A stretch of DNA of 64,000 nucleotides from JBJXHN01 sp046233135 (GTDB lineage Bacteria; Pseudomonadota; Alphaproteobacteria; Rhodospirillales; Rhodospirillaceae): NCBI GenBank assembly GCA_046233135.1, contig JBJXHN010000005.1, positions 372,001 through 436,000 of the forward strand, in the 5' to 3' direction. The notes beneath the pieces were generated by a model, which did not search any database, had not been told where the DNA came from, and was given only the letters and a program-made list of their open reading frames with translations. A program made the translations under genes and the position numbers. This document shows positions 43,589 to 53,441 of the stretch, in pieces; position 1 is the stretch's first letter, and every line of letters begins with the position of its first letter.

Positions 43589-44839
43589 TCAGGTCTCTGG
43601 GGCGATGATCGGGGCCGGATCGAAGCCCCGGCCCGAATCCAGCGGCGGGGCGCCGAACAGCAGCTCCTTATAGACATAGAGGGTGCGTTCGGTCATCGCC
43701 TGTTTGGAAAACAGCCGCCGCACATGGTCCATGCCCTCTTCGGCCACGGCCGCGCGGTCGGCTTCGGTCATCGCCAGGGCGCTGCGCAGGGCTTCGGCCA
43801 GGGCCTGGGGATCGTTGGGCCTTACCAACCAGCCGGTGGCTCCGGGCTTCAGGATTTCCGGGGCCGCGCCGTGGTTGGGGGCGATCACCGGGCGCCCCAT
43901 GGCCTGGGCTTCCGCCACCACCCGGCCGAAAGCCTCGGGGTCGGTGGATGCGCTGACCACCACGTCGGTGACCATATAGGCTGCCGGCATGTCATCGCAG
44001 TCGCCGATGATATGCACCTGCGAGGCCACACCCCGCTTGGCGGCCAGGGCTTCCAGTTCTTCGCGGTAGGCGCTGCGGCCCTGATCGCTGCCAAGCAGCA
44101 GGCAGCGCACGTCCGGGCGATTGAGCTGGGCCAGGGCTTCGATCAGCACCGCCTGTCCCTTCCACCGGGTCAGGCGGCCGGGCAGGGTGATGACTGGAGC
44201 CTCGTCGGGCAGGCGCCAGCGGGTGGACAGGCGGATCATCCGTTCGGCGCTGACGTGATCGGGGTGGAACCGGTCCACGTCGATTCCTCGGTGCACCACG
44301 CGGATTTTTCGCGGGTCCATCCCGTAGGTTTCCTGCATGTGCTGGCTGATGAAGCGCGAAATGGCGATCACCCGGTCGCCCCTGGTCATGATGGCGTTAT
44401 AAGGCTTCTTGATCCCGAATGGCCCCAGGTTGTAGGTGCCATGAAAAGTGGTGACGAACGGCACCCCGGCGGCACGGGCCGCAAGATAGGCGCTCCAGGC
44501 CGGGGCGCGGCTGCGGGCGTGGACCAGAGAGACGCCCCGTTCGACGATCAGGCGGCGCAGGCGCTCGGCATTGCTGCGCAGGCGAAGGGGGTTCTTGCGC
44601 TTGACGGGCAGGGTGACGTGTTCGGCCTCGCAGCGTTCCAGCTCGCGTTCCATGACACCACCCTGAGACACGACCATGGCCCGCCAGCCGGCCTGGGTCA
44701 GGGCCTGGGCGACGTCGACGGTGCCCCGTTCCACGCCTCCGGTCATCAGTTCGGGAAGAACCTGAAGGATCAAGGGCGGCTTGCGCCCGTCGCCTGCCGA
44801 TTGGACGGCAGCGTCTTGACTGCTAAGATCTTGGTTCAT
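43589..44839 (-). CDS. Glycosyltransferase family 4 (GT-B)
   Basis: 416 residues from the ATG at 44839 (MNQDLSSQD), since the longer open frame to 44917 crosses the promoter repeat. N-terminal acceptor domain: ILQVLPELMTGGVERGTVDVAQAL; C-terminal donor domain: TLPGRLTRWKGQAVLIEAL and the EX7E-like region STDPEAFGRVVAEAQAMG. It is a typical retaining GT-B enzyme of lipopolysaccharide or capsule synthesis. It shares the strand and probably the transcript with the GT9 gene downstream. Confidence 0.9.
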   Translation of the reverse strand: MNQDLSSQDAAVQSAGDGRKPPLILQVLPELMTGGVERGTVDVAQALTQAGWRAMVVSQGGVMERELERCEAEHVTLPVKRKNPLRLRSNAERLRRLIVERGVSLVHARSRAPAWSAYLAARAAGVPFVTTFHGTYNLGPFGIKKPYNAIMTRGDRVIAISRFISQHMQETYGMDPRKIRVVHRGIDVDRFHPDHVSAERMIRLSTRWRLPDEAPVITLPGRLTRWKGQAVLIEALAQLNRPDVRCLLLGSDQGRSAYREELEALAAKRGVASQVHIIGDCDDMPAAYMVTDVVVSASTDPEAFGRVVAEAQAMGRPVIAPNHGAAPEILKPGATGWLVRPNDPQALAEALRSALAMTEADRAAVAEEGMDHVRRLFSKQAMTERTLYVYKELLFGAPPLDSGRGFDPAPIIAPET

Positions 44840-44840
44840 C

Positions 44841-44868
44841 GCCCGATCTGATATGCCCGATCTGATAT
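44841..44868. repeat. 14-bp direct tandem repeat in a divergent promoter region
   Basis: GCCCGATCTGATAT occurs twice head to tail (44841-44854 and 44855-44868) in the 43-bp space between the divergent GT4 and hydrolase starts. It may be a regulator-binding duplication or replication slippage. Confidence 0.85.
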
Positions 44869-44882
44869 AAATGAGGAGCCAA

Positions 44883-45683
44883 ATGCCAGAGGATACGGTC
44901 GCACCGGCGCCCAGCATACTCGCCGGCCCGGACGGCGCAACTCTCGCCTATCATCGGACGTCAGGACAGGGACCGGGTGTGGTTTTTATACACGGTTTCA
45001 TGTCCGATATGGATGGCGGCAAGGCCCTGCACCTGGAAGCTTGGTGCAGGGGTCGGGGTTTGCCCTTTCTGCGCTTCGACCAAAGTGGCCACGGCCGCTC
45101 TTCCGGCCGTTTCGAGGATGGGACAATTGGCCGCTGGGCGGCGGATACCCTGGCGGTCATCGATGCCTTGACCGAGGGGCCGCAGATCCTGGTGGGTAGT
45201 TCCATGGGGGGCTGGCTGATGCTGCTGGCCGCCCGTGCCCGGCCCGACCGGGTCGCGGCCCTGGTGGGCATCGCCGCCGCGCCGGACTTTACCGAACGGC
45301 TGATCTGGGCGCAGATGAGCGCGGAAGAGCGCGCCCGGATGGAGGCGGACGGCCGGCTGGAGCAGCCCTCCGAGTATAGCGATTCGCCCTATATCATTAC
45401 CCACCAGCTGATTCTGGACGGCCGGAAGCATCTGCTGCTGGACGCGCCCCTGGCCATCGACTGCCCGGTGCGGCTGCTTCAGGGCAAGCGCGACGAGTCC
45501 GTTCCCTGGGAAACGGCGCTGGCGATACAGGACGCCCTGGTATCCCAAGACGTGCGGGCAACCCTGATCAAGGATGGCGACCACCGCCTTTCCCGGCCCG
45601 GGGACCTGGATCTGTTGACCGACACCCTGGGGGCGCTGGTGGATCAGATGGGCCGGGCCGAATCCGGACCCGGAACGGTCTAG
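44883..45683 (+). CDS. Alpha/beta hydrolase, ABHD10-like
   Basis: 266 residues from the ATG at 44883, preceded by GAGGAG at a short 4-base spacing; an in-frame ATG at 44871 is possible. Catalytic triad: nucleophile S107 in VGSSMGGW, aspartate in GKRDESVPW and histidine in KDGDHRLS; oxyanion-hole region FIHGFMSDMDGGKA. The FMSDM.G.KA pattern and FDQSGHGRSSG resemble mitochondrial ABHD10, a depalmitoylase and esterase. Substrate here unknown. It is 10 bp before a small unknown gene. Confidence 0.87.
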   Translation: MPEDTVAPAPSILAGPDGATLAYHRTSGQGPGVVFIHGFMSDMDGGKALHLEAWCRGRGLPFLRFDQSGHGRSSGRFEDGTIGRWAADTLAVIDALTEGPQILVGSSMGGWLMLLAARARPDRVAALVGIAAAPDFTERLIWAQMSAEERARMEADGRLEQPSEYSDSPYIITHQLILDGRKHLLLDAPLAIDCPVRLLQGKRDESVPWETALAIQDALVSQDVRATLIKDGDHRLSRPGDLDLLTDTLGALVDQMGRAESGPGTV

Positions 45684-45693
45684 GACGGCGGCC

Positions 45694-46005
45694 ATGGAGG
45701 AAAGCTACGCCGATCCCGTCACGGCCCGGGCCATCGCTGTTCTGAACGAAGCGCTGGAGCGCGATCCTCAGGCCATAACCGCCCTGTTCAACGCCAAGGT
45801 TTCCTGTTCCCCCAGCCTGGCCCGGCATCGCTACGTCCAGGTGGGTGTCTATGACGGGGAGAACAAGGTGGGGGTGCTGGGGCTGATCAACGGCATCCTT
45901 GGCCACAAGATCGGCGGCATCGCTGCGGAAGGGGAAGTGGATACCCGTACCGGCCGCTTCCGCCGGATTCGCCGTTTCCTGGCGGTGTCTTCCGGGGTGC
46001 GGTGA
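45694..46005 (+). CDS. Conserved-looking hypothetical protein, 103 residues
   Basis: No family recognised with confidence. It is soluble, with an N-terminal helix (DPVTARAIAVLNEALERDPQAI) and a beta-rich second half (YVQVGVYDGENKVGVLGLING, then GEVDTRTGRFRRIRRF), and lacks signal and membrane segments. Codon use is like neighbouring genes and it begins 10 bp after the hydrolase stop, so it is likely to be co-transcribed with it. It is convergent with murJ with a 16-bp gap. Confidence 0.68.
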   Translation: MEESYADPVTARAIAVLNEALERDPQAITALFNAKVSCSPSLARHRYVQVGVYDGENKVGVLGLINGILGHKIGGIAAEGEVDTRTGRFRRIRRFLAVSSGVR

Positions 46006-46021
46006 GCCGCGGTTCGCGGTC

Positions 46022-47608
46022 TTATTCCGGCGCCGGTGGTGTGGGTGCTGCCGCTGCCGGAGCGGGGGCGCGCCGGAACATGCTTTTCAGCTCTGACAGC
46101 ACCACGGCCTTCAGCACGAAGACCAGGATCAGGTAGACCGCCGCGCCGGCGAGGACGATGGCCGCCAGGGCGCCGGACCGGGCCAGGACACCGCCGGCCA
46201 GGGCGCCGGCCAGAATCTCCGACAGCCCCCACAGGCAGGCCATGCTGACCCCGGTGGCCAGAAGCACGCGAGGCAGCCGGCCGAGGAAGCGGCGGTCCAG
46301 ATTCAGCTGATCCCGGCGCTGCAGCAGCCAGCCCAGGGCCAGGGCGTTGGCCCAGCCCGACAGGCTGGCCCCGAGCGCGATACCCACGTGGCCAATAACC
46401 AGCATCAGCCCGCCGTTCAGCGCCATGTTCAGCACCATGCATCCCGCCGCGATGCGTACCGGCGAGGCGGTGTCCTCGCGGGCGTAGAAGGCCGGAGAGA
46501 GCACCTTGACCAGCACATAGGCGGGCAGGCCGGAGGCGAAGGCGATCATGGCCAGGGCGGTGGCGTCGGTATCGGCGGCGCTGAACCGGCCATGTTCGAA
46601 CAAGACGGTGACGATGGGTCCGGCGATGACCATCAGCGCCCCGGCGGCGGGTAGGGTCAGCAGCAGGGCCACTTCGATGGCGCGGTTCTGGCTCCAGCGG
46701 GCGGCGGTTTGATCGGTGGACTTGATCTGGCGGGACAGCAGCGGCAGCAGGGCCGTGCCCACCGCAACGCCGACCACCCCCAGCGGCAGCTGCACCACCC
46801 GGTCGGCGTAATACAGCCAGCTGACCGCGCCGTCCGACACCAGAGAGGCGAGGATGGTGCCGATCAGCAGATTGACCTGATACAGGCTCGACCCCAGGAC
46901 GACGGGCAGGATGCGCTTGCCGAGCAGACGGACGCGCGGCGTCAGCCGGGGGCGGACCAGCCGCACCGGCACGCCTTCCCGCCGGCAATGCCAGGCGAGC
47001 CAGGCGAACTGCACCACCCCGGCGGCGCTGACCCCCCAGGACAGGGCGTGGCCCGGGGTCTCGGCGAGGTTGGCAAAGCCCAGCAGGGCGGCGATCAGGG
47101 TCAGGTTGAGCAGGATCGGTGCGGACGCGGCGGCGGCAAAGCGCCCCACCGAGTTCAAAACGCCGGACTGCAACGACACCAGCGATATGAACAGGAGATA
47201 GGGGAAAGCGGCCCGGGACAGATCCGTGGCCAGCTCCATCTTGCCCGGTACGGATTCGAACCCGGGGGCGAAGACGATCATCGCCCAGGGCATGGCCACT
47301 TCCATGGCGGCAATGAAGACCACCAGCACCAGGGTCAGGACGGTAAACGCCTGGTGGGCGAAGGTCTGGGCAGACTCCCTGCCTTCCGTCTCCACTTGCC
47401 CGGCGTAGATCGGCACGAAGGCGGCGTTGAACGCGCCCTCGGCGAACAGGCGCCGAAAGAGGTTCGGGAAGCGGAATGCGACGAAAAACGCATCCGAAAT
47501 GGTCCCCGCCCCCAGATAGCGGGCGATGAGGATGTCGCGCAGGAAACCCAGAACCCGGGACAGGAGGGTATATCCGCCGACCGTTGTGATGGCGCGCAGA
47601 AGGCTCAT
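46022..47608 (-). CDS. murJ: Lipid II flippase MurJ (MviN)
   Basis: 528 residues, about 14 membrane segments. It flips lipid-linked peptidoglycan precursors to the periplasm. Family signatures: VGGYTLLSRVLGFLRDILIARYLGAG at the start, FRFPNLFRRLFAEGAFNAAFVPIY, and the GLPAYVLVKVLSPAFYAREDT segment. The C-terminal alanine/proline tail (PAPAAAAPTPPAPE) is an extension. It lies 115 bp after glnD on the same strand, the usual mutS-glnD-murJ order. Confidence 0.95.
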   Translation of the reverse strand: MSLLRAITTVGGYTLLSRVLGFLRDILIARYLGAGTISDAFFVAFRFPNLFRRLFAEGAFNAAFVPIYAGQVETEGRESAQTFAHQAFTVLTLVLVVFIAAMEVAMPWAMIVFAPGFESVPGKMELATDLSRAAFPYLLFISLVSLQSGVLNSVGRFAAAASAPILLNLTLIAALLGFANLAETPGHALSWGVSAAGVVQFAWLAWHCRREGVPVRLVRPRLTPRVRLLGKRILPVVLGSSLYQVNLLIGTILASLVSDGAVSWLYYADRVVQLPLGVVGVAVGTALLPLLSRQIKSTDQTAARWSQNRAIEVALLLTLPAAGALMVIAGPIVTVLFEHGRFSAADTDATALAMIAFASGLPAYVLVKVLSPAFYAREDTASPVRIAAGCMVLNMALNGGLMLVIGHVGIALGASLSGWANALALGWLLQRRDQLNLDRRFLGRLPRVLLATGVSMACLWGLSEILAGALAGGVLARSGALAAIVLAGAAVYLILVFVLKAVVLSELKSMFRRAPAPAAAAPTPPAPE

Positions 47609-47723
47609 GAGGCGATTGCTTTACCCTAAGCCGATGGTGGGGGGAAGAGGCGGTTTTGGGGCACGAGCGCGCGCCTTTCCCCTGCCTCTTCTTTCCATGC
47701 CTTTGCTGGCCGGGGGCTTGCGC

Positions 47724-50555
47724 CTATTCGGCGGCGGCCGACCGGGCCGACGACGATCCGCCGTCTCCGCGCGGTGTGCGGCTGCGGTTGGCGGGCGGGT
47801 CCAGCTCCCCCTGGATCGCCGCTTCAAGGGCGGCACGCATCTGGGTCAGCTTGGTCTTGTGGACGATCTTCATGCCGAAGATGTCCTTCACATAGAACAC
47901 GTCGACCACCCGTTCCCCGTAGGTGGAAACCCGGGCCGACGAGATCTGGATCGCCAGCTGGGTCAGCGCCCGGGTGACCGAATGCAGCAGGCCCGGCCGG
48001 TCGCGTCCGTTGATTTCGACCACGGTATGGGTCTTGCTGGCCTGGTTGTCGACAATGATGCGCGGCGGCACGGTCATGGAACGGGCGCGTTCGGGCAGGC
48101 GCTGGGGCTGGCGGGACAGGCCGCCGTCCAGGTCGGTGACGCCGGTCAGCACATCGCGCACCACCTGCTTCAGGCGGTTGATGCGGTCTTCGTCCTCGAC
48201 CGCCTGGCCATCCAGACCCTGGATGGTAAAGGTATCCAGGGCCATGCCGTCGGTCATGGTGGTGATCTTGGCATCGACGATATTGACCCCGGCCAGCGCC
48301 ATGGCTCCGGCAAGGCGGGAAAACAGGCCGTGCTGGTCGGTGGTGAAAACCATGACATCCGACACCGACCGTTCCGGGTCCGGCTGAACATCCACGTCCA
48401 GATCCTTGCCGGCCCGTTCGGCGTTGTCGATCAGGTCGGCGTGGCGCAGCTGGGTGGCTTCGTCGAAGGTCAGCCAGTAGCTGGGATAGTGGCGGTCCAC
48501 ATAGGCTTCGCGCCGGTCTTCCGGCCAGTGGGCGAGGGCGGCGCGCAATTTGTCGCGCTTCTGGGCCACACGCACGTCCCGGGCTTCGGCCTGGAACCCG
48601 CCGGTGATCACGTCCTGGGCGCGCATGTACAGTTCGCGCAGCAGCGATCCCTTCCAGTTGTTCCACACCTTCGGCCCGACGGCGAGGATGTCCACGGTGG
48701 TCAGGACCAGCAGAAGGCGCAGGCGTTCCAGGGATTGGACGGTGCGGGCGAAGTCCAGAATGGTCTTCAGGTCGTCCACGTCGCGCTTGAACGCCGTGCG
48801 GGACATGGACAGATGCTCGCGCACCAGCCAGGCCACGGTTTCCGTTTCCTCAGCGGAAAGACCCAGGCGCGGCCCCAGCTTCTGGGCGACTTCCGCCCCC
48901 AGCACCGAATGGTCGCCGCCCCGGCCCTTGGCGATGTCGTGGAACAGCACGGCGACATACAGCGCCCGGCGGGACTGGATCTCGCCCAGGGCGCGGTGGG
49001 CGGTGGGCATGACCTGCTTGATGGCGCCGGATTCCAGGCGGTGCAGCAGGCCGATAGCGCGGATGGTGTGCTCGTCGGTGGTGTAGATGTGGTACATGTC
49101 GAACTGCATCTGTGCCACCACCCGGCCGAAATCGGGGATGAACCGGCCGAACACGCCGGACTCGCTCAGGCGCCGCAGGGTCAGCTCGGGGTCCTTCGGC
49201 GAGGTCAGGATCTCCAGAAAGATCCGGTTCGCGTCCGGATTGGTCCGGATGCCCGACAGCAGCGGCAGGCTTTCGGTCACCAGGCGCAGGGTATCGGGGT
49301 GGATATCCAGGCCGTGATCGTGGGCCACCTTGAACAAGCTGATCAGGCGGACGGGATCTTCCTCGAACGAGGTGTCCTTCGACGCTTTCAGCCGCCCGCC
49401 ATCCAGTACGAAGCCGTCCAGATTGCGCCGCCGGTTGAGCATGGAGGAAATGGACAGGATCGGCTTGCGCTTCTGCTGATCTTCCAGCACCGCGCAGAAA
49501 ATGCGGGTCAGGTCCCCGACGGTCTTTACCATCAGGAAGTAGTGCTTCATGAAGCGTTCCACCCCCCGTCCGCTGGAGCGGTCGGTGTAGCCCATGCGGC
49601 CGGCGATTTCCGGCTGAACGTCGAAGGTCAGCCGATCCTCTGCCCGATTGGTCAGATAGTGCAGGTGGCAGCGCACGCTCCACAGGAAATTGCGGGCGCG
49701 GGTGAACTTGCTGGCGGCATCCGGGGTCAGCACGCCCAATTCCACCAGTTCGCGCATGTCCGAGACGCCATAGATATAGCGGGCGATCCAGAACAGGGTG
49801 TGGATATCGCGCAGGCCGCCCTTGCCGTCCTTGATGTTGGGTTCCAGCACATAGCGGCTGTCGCCCAGCTTGGCATGGCGGTCGTCGCGCTCGGCGAGCT
49901 TGGATTCGACGAAGTCGGCGCCGGTGCCGGCCACAACCTGGGTCCAGAACCGCTTTTTCAGCTCGCCATGCAGATCCTGGTCGCCCCACAGATAGCGGGT
50001 TTCCAGCATGGCGGTGCGGATGGTCAGATCGCCCTTGGCCTGGCGCAGGCATTCGTCGATGGAGCGGGTGGCATGGCCCACCTTCAGCCCCAGGTCCCAC
50101 AGCACATACAGCATGTACTCCACCACCTGCTCATGCAGGGGGGTGGCCTTGTAGGGCAGCAGGAACAGCAGATCCACGTCGGACTGGGGCGACATTTCCC
50201 CCCGGCCGTAGCCGCCGGTGGCGCACAGGCTCATCTGTTCCCCCGCCGTGGGATTGGCGCGGGGATAGACGTGGGTGATGGTGAAATCGTAGAGCAGGCG
50301 GATGATCTGGTCGATCAGGTAGCTGTTTTCGGCGAAAACGGCCGCCCCACTGGATCGCGCCGCACTGCTGCGGTCGGTCAGGAAGCGGCGCTTCACCTCG
50401 TCTCGCCCGTGCTGCAGCACCTCCTTCAACAGCACCACCAGATGGCGCCGGCGCTCCCGATTGTCGGAGACCTTGGCGGCGAGATCGTCCAGCCGTCCGG
50501 TCAGATCCTTGCGATCAATGATCGCCCGGGGTTGCTTGATACGGGGGGTGCTCAT
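47724..50555 (-). CDS. glnD: Bifunctional PII uridylyltransferase/uridylyl-removing enzyme GlnD
   Basis: 943 residues. The enzyme uridylylates PII proteins when glutamine is low and reverses this when it is high. Nucleotidyltransferase motif GGYGRGE (114-120) with metal ligands SDVD (125-128); HD domain with LFHDIAKGRGGDHS for removal of UMP; two C-terminal ACT domains (MVFTTDQHGLFSRLAGAMA and VEINGRDRPGLLHSVTRAL) that bind glutamine. Together with glutamate dehydrogenase in this window it marks nitrogen control. About 90 bp separate it from mutS upstream. Confidence 0.96.
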   Translation of the reverse strand: MSTPRIKQPRAIIDRKDLTGRLDDLAAKVSDNRERRRHLVVLLKEVLQHGRDEVKRRFLTDRSSAARSSGAAVFAENSYLIDQIIRLLYDFTITHVYPRANPTAGEQMSLCATGGYGRGEMSPQSDVDLLFLLPYKATPLHEQVVEYMLYVLWDLGLKVGHATRSIDECLRQAKGDLTIRTAMLETRYLWGDQDLHGELKKRFWTQVVAGTGADFVESKLAERDDRHAKLGDSRYVLEPNIKDGKGGLRDIHTLFWIARYIYGVSDMRELVELGVLTPDAASKFTRARNFLWSVRCHLHYLTNRAEDRLTFDVQPEIAGRMGYTDRSSGRGVERFMKHYFLMVKTVGDLTRIFCAVLEDQQKRKPILSISSMLNRRRNLDGFVLDGGRLKASKDTSFEEDPVRLISLFKVAHDHGLDIHPDTLRLVTESLPLLSGIRTNPDANRIFLEILTSPKDPELTLRRLSESGVFGRFIPDFGRVVAQMQFDMYHIYTTDEHTIRAIGLLHRLESGAIKQVMPTAHRALGEIQSRRALYVAVLFHDIAKGRGGDHSVLGAEVAQKLGPRLGLSAEETETVAWLVREHLSMSRTAFKRDVDDLKTILDFARTVQSLERLRLLLVLTTVDILAVGPKVWNNWKGSLLRELYMRAQDVITGGFQAEARDVRVAQKRDKLRAALAHWPEDRREAYVDRHYPSYWLTFDEATQLRHADLIDNAERAGKDLDVDVQPDPERSVSDVMVFTTDQHGLFSRLAGAMALAGVNIVDAKITTMTDGMALDTFTIQGLDGQAVEDEDRINRLKQVVRDVLTGVTDLDGGLSRQPQRLPERARSMTVPPRIIVDNQASKTHTVVEINGRDRPGLLHSVTRALTQLAIQISSARVSTYGERVVDVFYVKDIFGMKIVHKTKLTQMRAALEAAIQGELDPPANRSRTPRGDGGSSSARSAAAE

Positions 50556-50587
50556 CAGAAGTCCTCATCGGGTCCGGCGGAAGCCAT

Positions 50588-50608
50588 CCCCTTCATATAG
50601 AGAAGGGG
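50588..50608 (-). terminator. Weak hairpin between mutS and glnD
   Basis: CCCCTTC (50588-50594) and GAAGGGG (50602-50608) are perfect inverted arms with a 7-base AT-rich loop, in the 93-bp gap after mutS on the minus strand. No T run follows, so it may modulate rather than end transcription. Confidence 0.35.
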
Positions 50609-50648
50609 CCGGCTCCAATCTACCGGGTAGGGGGCGGCCAGGGGGCCG

Positions 50649-53441
50649 CTAAGGGCTTTCCGGACCGGCTTCGGCGGCCAGGGATTTCAGGCGATAAAGC
50701 AGATCCAGGGCCTCGCGGGGGGACAAATCGTCGGGGCGTATATCGGCCAGGGCGGCTTCCAGCGGACCTGGACCCCGGGCCTCCGGCGCCGGGGTGGCGG
50801 CTGGCGGCGGCTTTGGGCGCATGGCGGCGAACAGGGGCAGGTCGTCGGCCAGCCGCGTGGCCGCGCTGGCCTGGTCCCCCTTTTCCAGCAGCTTGAGAAC
50901 CTCTTCCGCCCGCGCAATGACAACAGGGGGCAGGCCGGCCAGCCGGGCCACATGGATGCCGTAGGAGCGATCGGCGGCCCCCACCCCGACCTCGTGCAGG
51001 AAGACCACCTGGTCCTTCCACTCCTTGATGCGCATGGTGTGGCAGGCCAGGGCATCAAGCCGGGCGGCCAGGGCAGTCAGTTCGTGGTAGTGGGTGGCGA
51101 ACAGGGCGCGGCAGCGGCTGCCGTCGTGCAGGTGCTCCACCGTGGCCCAGGCGATGGACAGGCCGTCGTAGGTGGCCGTGCCCCGGCCGATCTCGTCCAG
51201 GATCACCAGCGACCGTTCGGTGGCCTGATTGAGGATGGCGGCGGTTTCGACCATTTCCACCATGAAGGTGGAGCGGCCCCGGGCCAGATCGTCGGCGGCG
51301 CCGACGCGGGAGAACAGGCGGTCGACCACGCCGATGACCGCGCCGGCGGCGGGAACGAAGCTGCCGGCCTGGGCAAGAACGGCGATCAGGGCATTCTGGC
51401 GCAGAAACGTCGATTTACCGGCCATGTTCGGTCCGGTCAGCAGCCACAAGCGCTGGCTGGGGGCGAGATCGCAGTCGTTGGCGACAAAAGAGGCCTCTCC
51501 GCTGCTGGCCAGGGCCGCTTCGACCACCGGATGGCGTCCCTTGTCGATATGGAACGACAGCGAGGTGTCGACCACCGGCCGGTTCCAGCCGGCGTCGTCT
51601 GCCAAATCGGCCAGGGCGGCGGCCACATCCAGCCGGGCGAGACCGTCGGCGGCGCGGGCGATATCGGCGTCCCGGGCCAGGATTTCGTTGCGCAGATCCT
51701 CGAACAGGGATTGTTCCAGGGCCAGGGCCTTGTCGGCGGCGCCGCGGATCTTGTCTTCCAGCTCGCCCAGCTCGACGGTGGTGAAGCGGACCTGATTGGC
51801 CAGGGTCTGGCGGTGCATGAAGGGATTGGCCGCCCCGTCCTTGCCGGTGGCCGTGGCCATCTTGTCCGCCCGGCCGGCCGGCACTTCGATGAAATAGCCC
51901 AGCACGTTGTTGTGCTTGACCTTCAGGGCCTGGATTCCCGTTTCCTCTGTGTAACGAGCTTGCAGCCCGGCGATCAGCCGGCGGCTTTCGTCGCGCAGGC
52001 TGCGCAATTCGTCCAGGCCGGCGTGGTAGCCGGGCCGGATGAAGCCGCCGTCCCGCGCCATCAGGGGCAGGTCGGCATCCAGCGCGCGTTCCAGCAGGTC
52101 CACCAGGGTGTCGTGGTGGCCCAGATCCTCCAGGGCCTCGGCAAGGTCGGGGGGCGGCGTGCCCAGGCCGGCCTGGGCAATCAGCACCCGCAAGCCCGGC
52201 CCGCGCGCCAGGGCCTGGCCGATGGCCGCCAGATCCCGGGGACCGCCGCGGCCCAGCGACAGGCGGGACAGGGCGCGTTCCATATCCGGGCAGCCGCGCA
52301 ATGTCTCGCGGACCTGCGCCCGGACCCCGTCGGCTTCGCGCAAGGTGTCCACGGCATCCAGGCGGGCGGCGATCTGGCCGGGATCGGTCAGCGGGGCGGC
52401 CAGACGCTCGGCCAGCAGGCGGGCACCCGGACCGGTCACCGTGCGGTCGATGCAGGCGAGCAACGATCCCTTGCGGCTGCTGGTCAGGGTTTCGGTCAGC
52501 TCCAGATTGCGGCGGGTAGCGGGGTCGATCTCCATTACCGCGCCGCGCGCCAGCCGGCGGGGGGCGGACAGGCGGGGCAGGCGGCCCACCTGGGTCAGCT
52601 CCACATAAGCGATCAAGGCACCCAGGGCGGCGATTTCCGCCCGATCGAAACCGCCGAAGGCATCCAGGGCCTTGACCCCGAACAGCTCTTCCAGCCGCTT
52701 CTGGGCGTTGGCGCTGTCGAACCGGGTCCCGGGCAGGGGGCTCAGCACGGCCTTGAAGGGAGCGAAGACTTCGAACAGAGCGGGGTCCTGGATCAGCCCC
52801 TCGGGCACCAGCAGTTCGCCGGGCGACAGGCGGGCCAGCGCCGGGGCGATGTCCCCCTGGTCCAGCGGCTGGGCGATCAGCGCACCAGTGGAGACATCGA
52901 CCCAGGCGAGACCGAAACCGTTGCGGACCCGGGCCAGGGCGGCAAGATAGTTGTGGGCGCGGGCATCCAGCAGGGCGTCTTCGGTCAGGGTGCCGGGGGT
53001 GACCACGCGGATGACCGCACGGGCCACCACCGCCTTGCCGCCGCGCTGGCGCCGGGCCTCGGCCGGATCTTCCATCTGTTCGCAGATCGCCACCTTGAAG
53101 CCGGCGCGGATCAGGCGGGACAGATAGGCATCATGGGAATGCACCGGCACGCCGCACATCGGGATATCGTCGCCCGCATGTTTCCCCCGTTTGGTCAGGG
53201 CGATATCCAGGGATTCGGCAGCTTTGACCGCATCGTCGAAGAACAACTCGTAAAAGTCGCCCATGCGGTAGAACAAAAGGCAATCGGGATGGTCGGCCTT
53301 GATGGACAGGTACTGCACCATCATCGGCGTGGCATCGGCCGGGGCGTCGGCCGGGGTCTCGGGGGCAGGGGTTGCCTGGGGCGACTCGGGCGCTTCGCTG
53401 GTCTGGTCGGGCGCGGAAGTCTTCTGTTCAGGGGAACGCAC
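50649..53441 (-). CDS. mutS: DNA mismatch repair protein MutS
   Basis: 930 residues. Mismatch-contacting motif GDFYEL (FYE at 63-65); Walker A GPNMAGKST at about 668; DEIGRGTATYDG Walker B region; FATHYHELT; and a C-terminal dimerisation tail. The first 39 residues (proline, alanine and threonine-rich) precede the usual start region MMVQYLSIKADHPDCLLF, so an alternative start at M40/M41 would also give a complete protein. No mutL is nearby. Divergent from maeB across 420 bp. Confidence 0.97.
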   Translation of the reverse strand: MRSPEQKTSAPDQTSEAPESPQATPAPETPADAPADATPMMVQYLSIKADHPDCLLFYRMGDFYELFFDDAVKAAESLDIALTKRGKHAGDDIPMCGVPVHSHDAYLSRLIRAGFKVAICEQMEDPAEARRQRGGKAVVARAVIRVVTPGTLTEDALLDARAHNYLAALARVRNGFGLAWVDVSTGALIAQPLDQGDIAPALARLSPGELLVPEGLIQDPALFEVFAPFKAVLSPLPGTRFDSANAQKRLEELFGVKALDAFGGFDRAEIAALGALIAYVELTQVGRLPRLSAPRRLARGAVMEIDPATRRNLELTETLTSSRKGSLLACIDRTVTGPGARLLAERLAAPLTDPGQIAARLDAVDTLREADGVRAQVRETLRGCPDMERALSRLSLGRGGPRDLAAIGQALARGPGLRVLIAQAGLGTPPPDLAEALEDLGHHDTLVDLLERALDADLPLMARDGGFIRPGYHAGLDELRSLRDESRRLIAGLQARYTEETGIQALKVKHNNVLGYFIEVPAGRADKMATATGKDGAANPFMHRQTLANQVRFTTVELGELEDKIRGAADKALALEQSLFEDLRNEILARDADIARAADGLARLDVAAALADLADDAGWNRPVVDTSLSFHIDKGRHPVVEAALASSGEASFVANDCDLAPSQRLWLLTGPNMAGKSTFLRQNALIAVLAQAGSFVPAAGAVIGVVDRLFSRVGAADDLARGRSTFMVEMVETAAILNQATERSLVILDEIGRGTATYDGLSIAWATVEHLHDGSRCRALFATHYHELTALAARLDALACHTMRIKEWKDQVVFLHEVGVGAADRSYGIHVARLAGLPPVVIARAEEVLKLLEKGDQASAATRLADDLPLFAAMRPKPPPAATPAPEARGPGPLEAALADIRPDDLSPREALDLLYRLKSLAAEAGPESP

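Noticed and set aside
47526..50600. A 1024-codon plus-strand frame
   Set aside because: Antisense to glnD with shadow composition. Similar long antisense frames over mutS, maeB and typA were dropped for the same reason.
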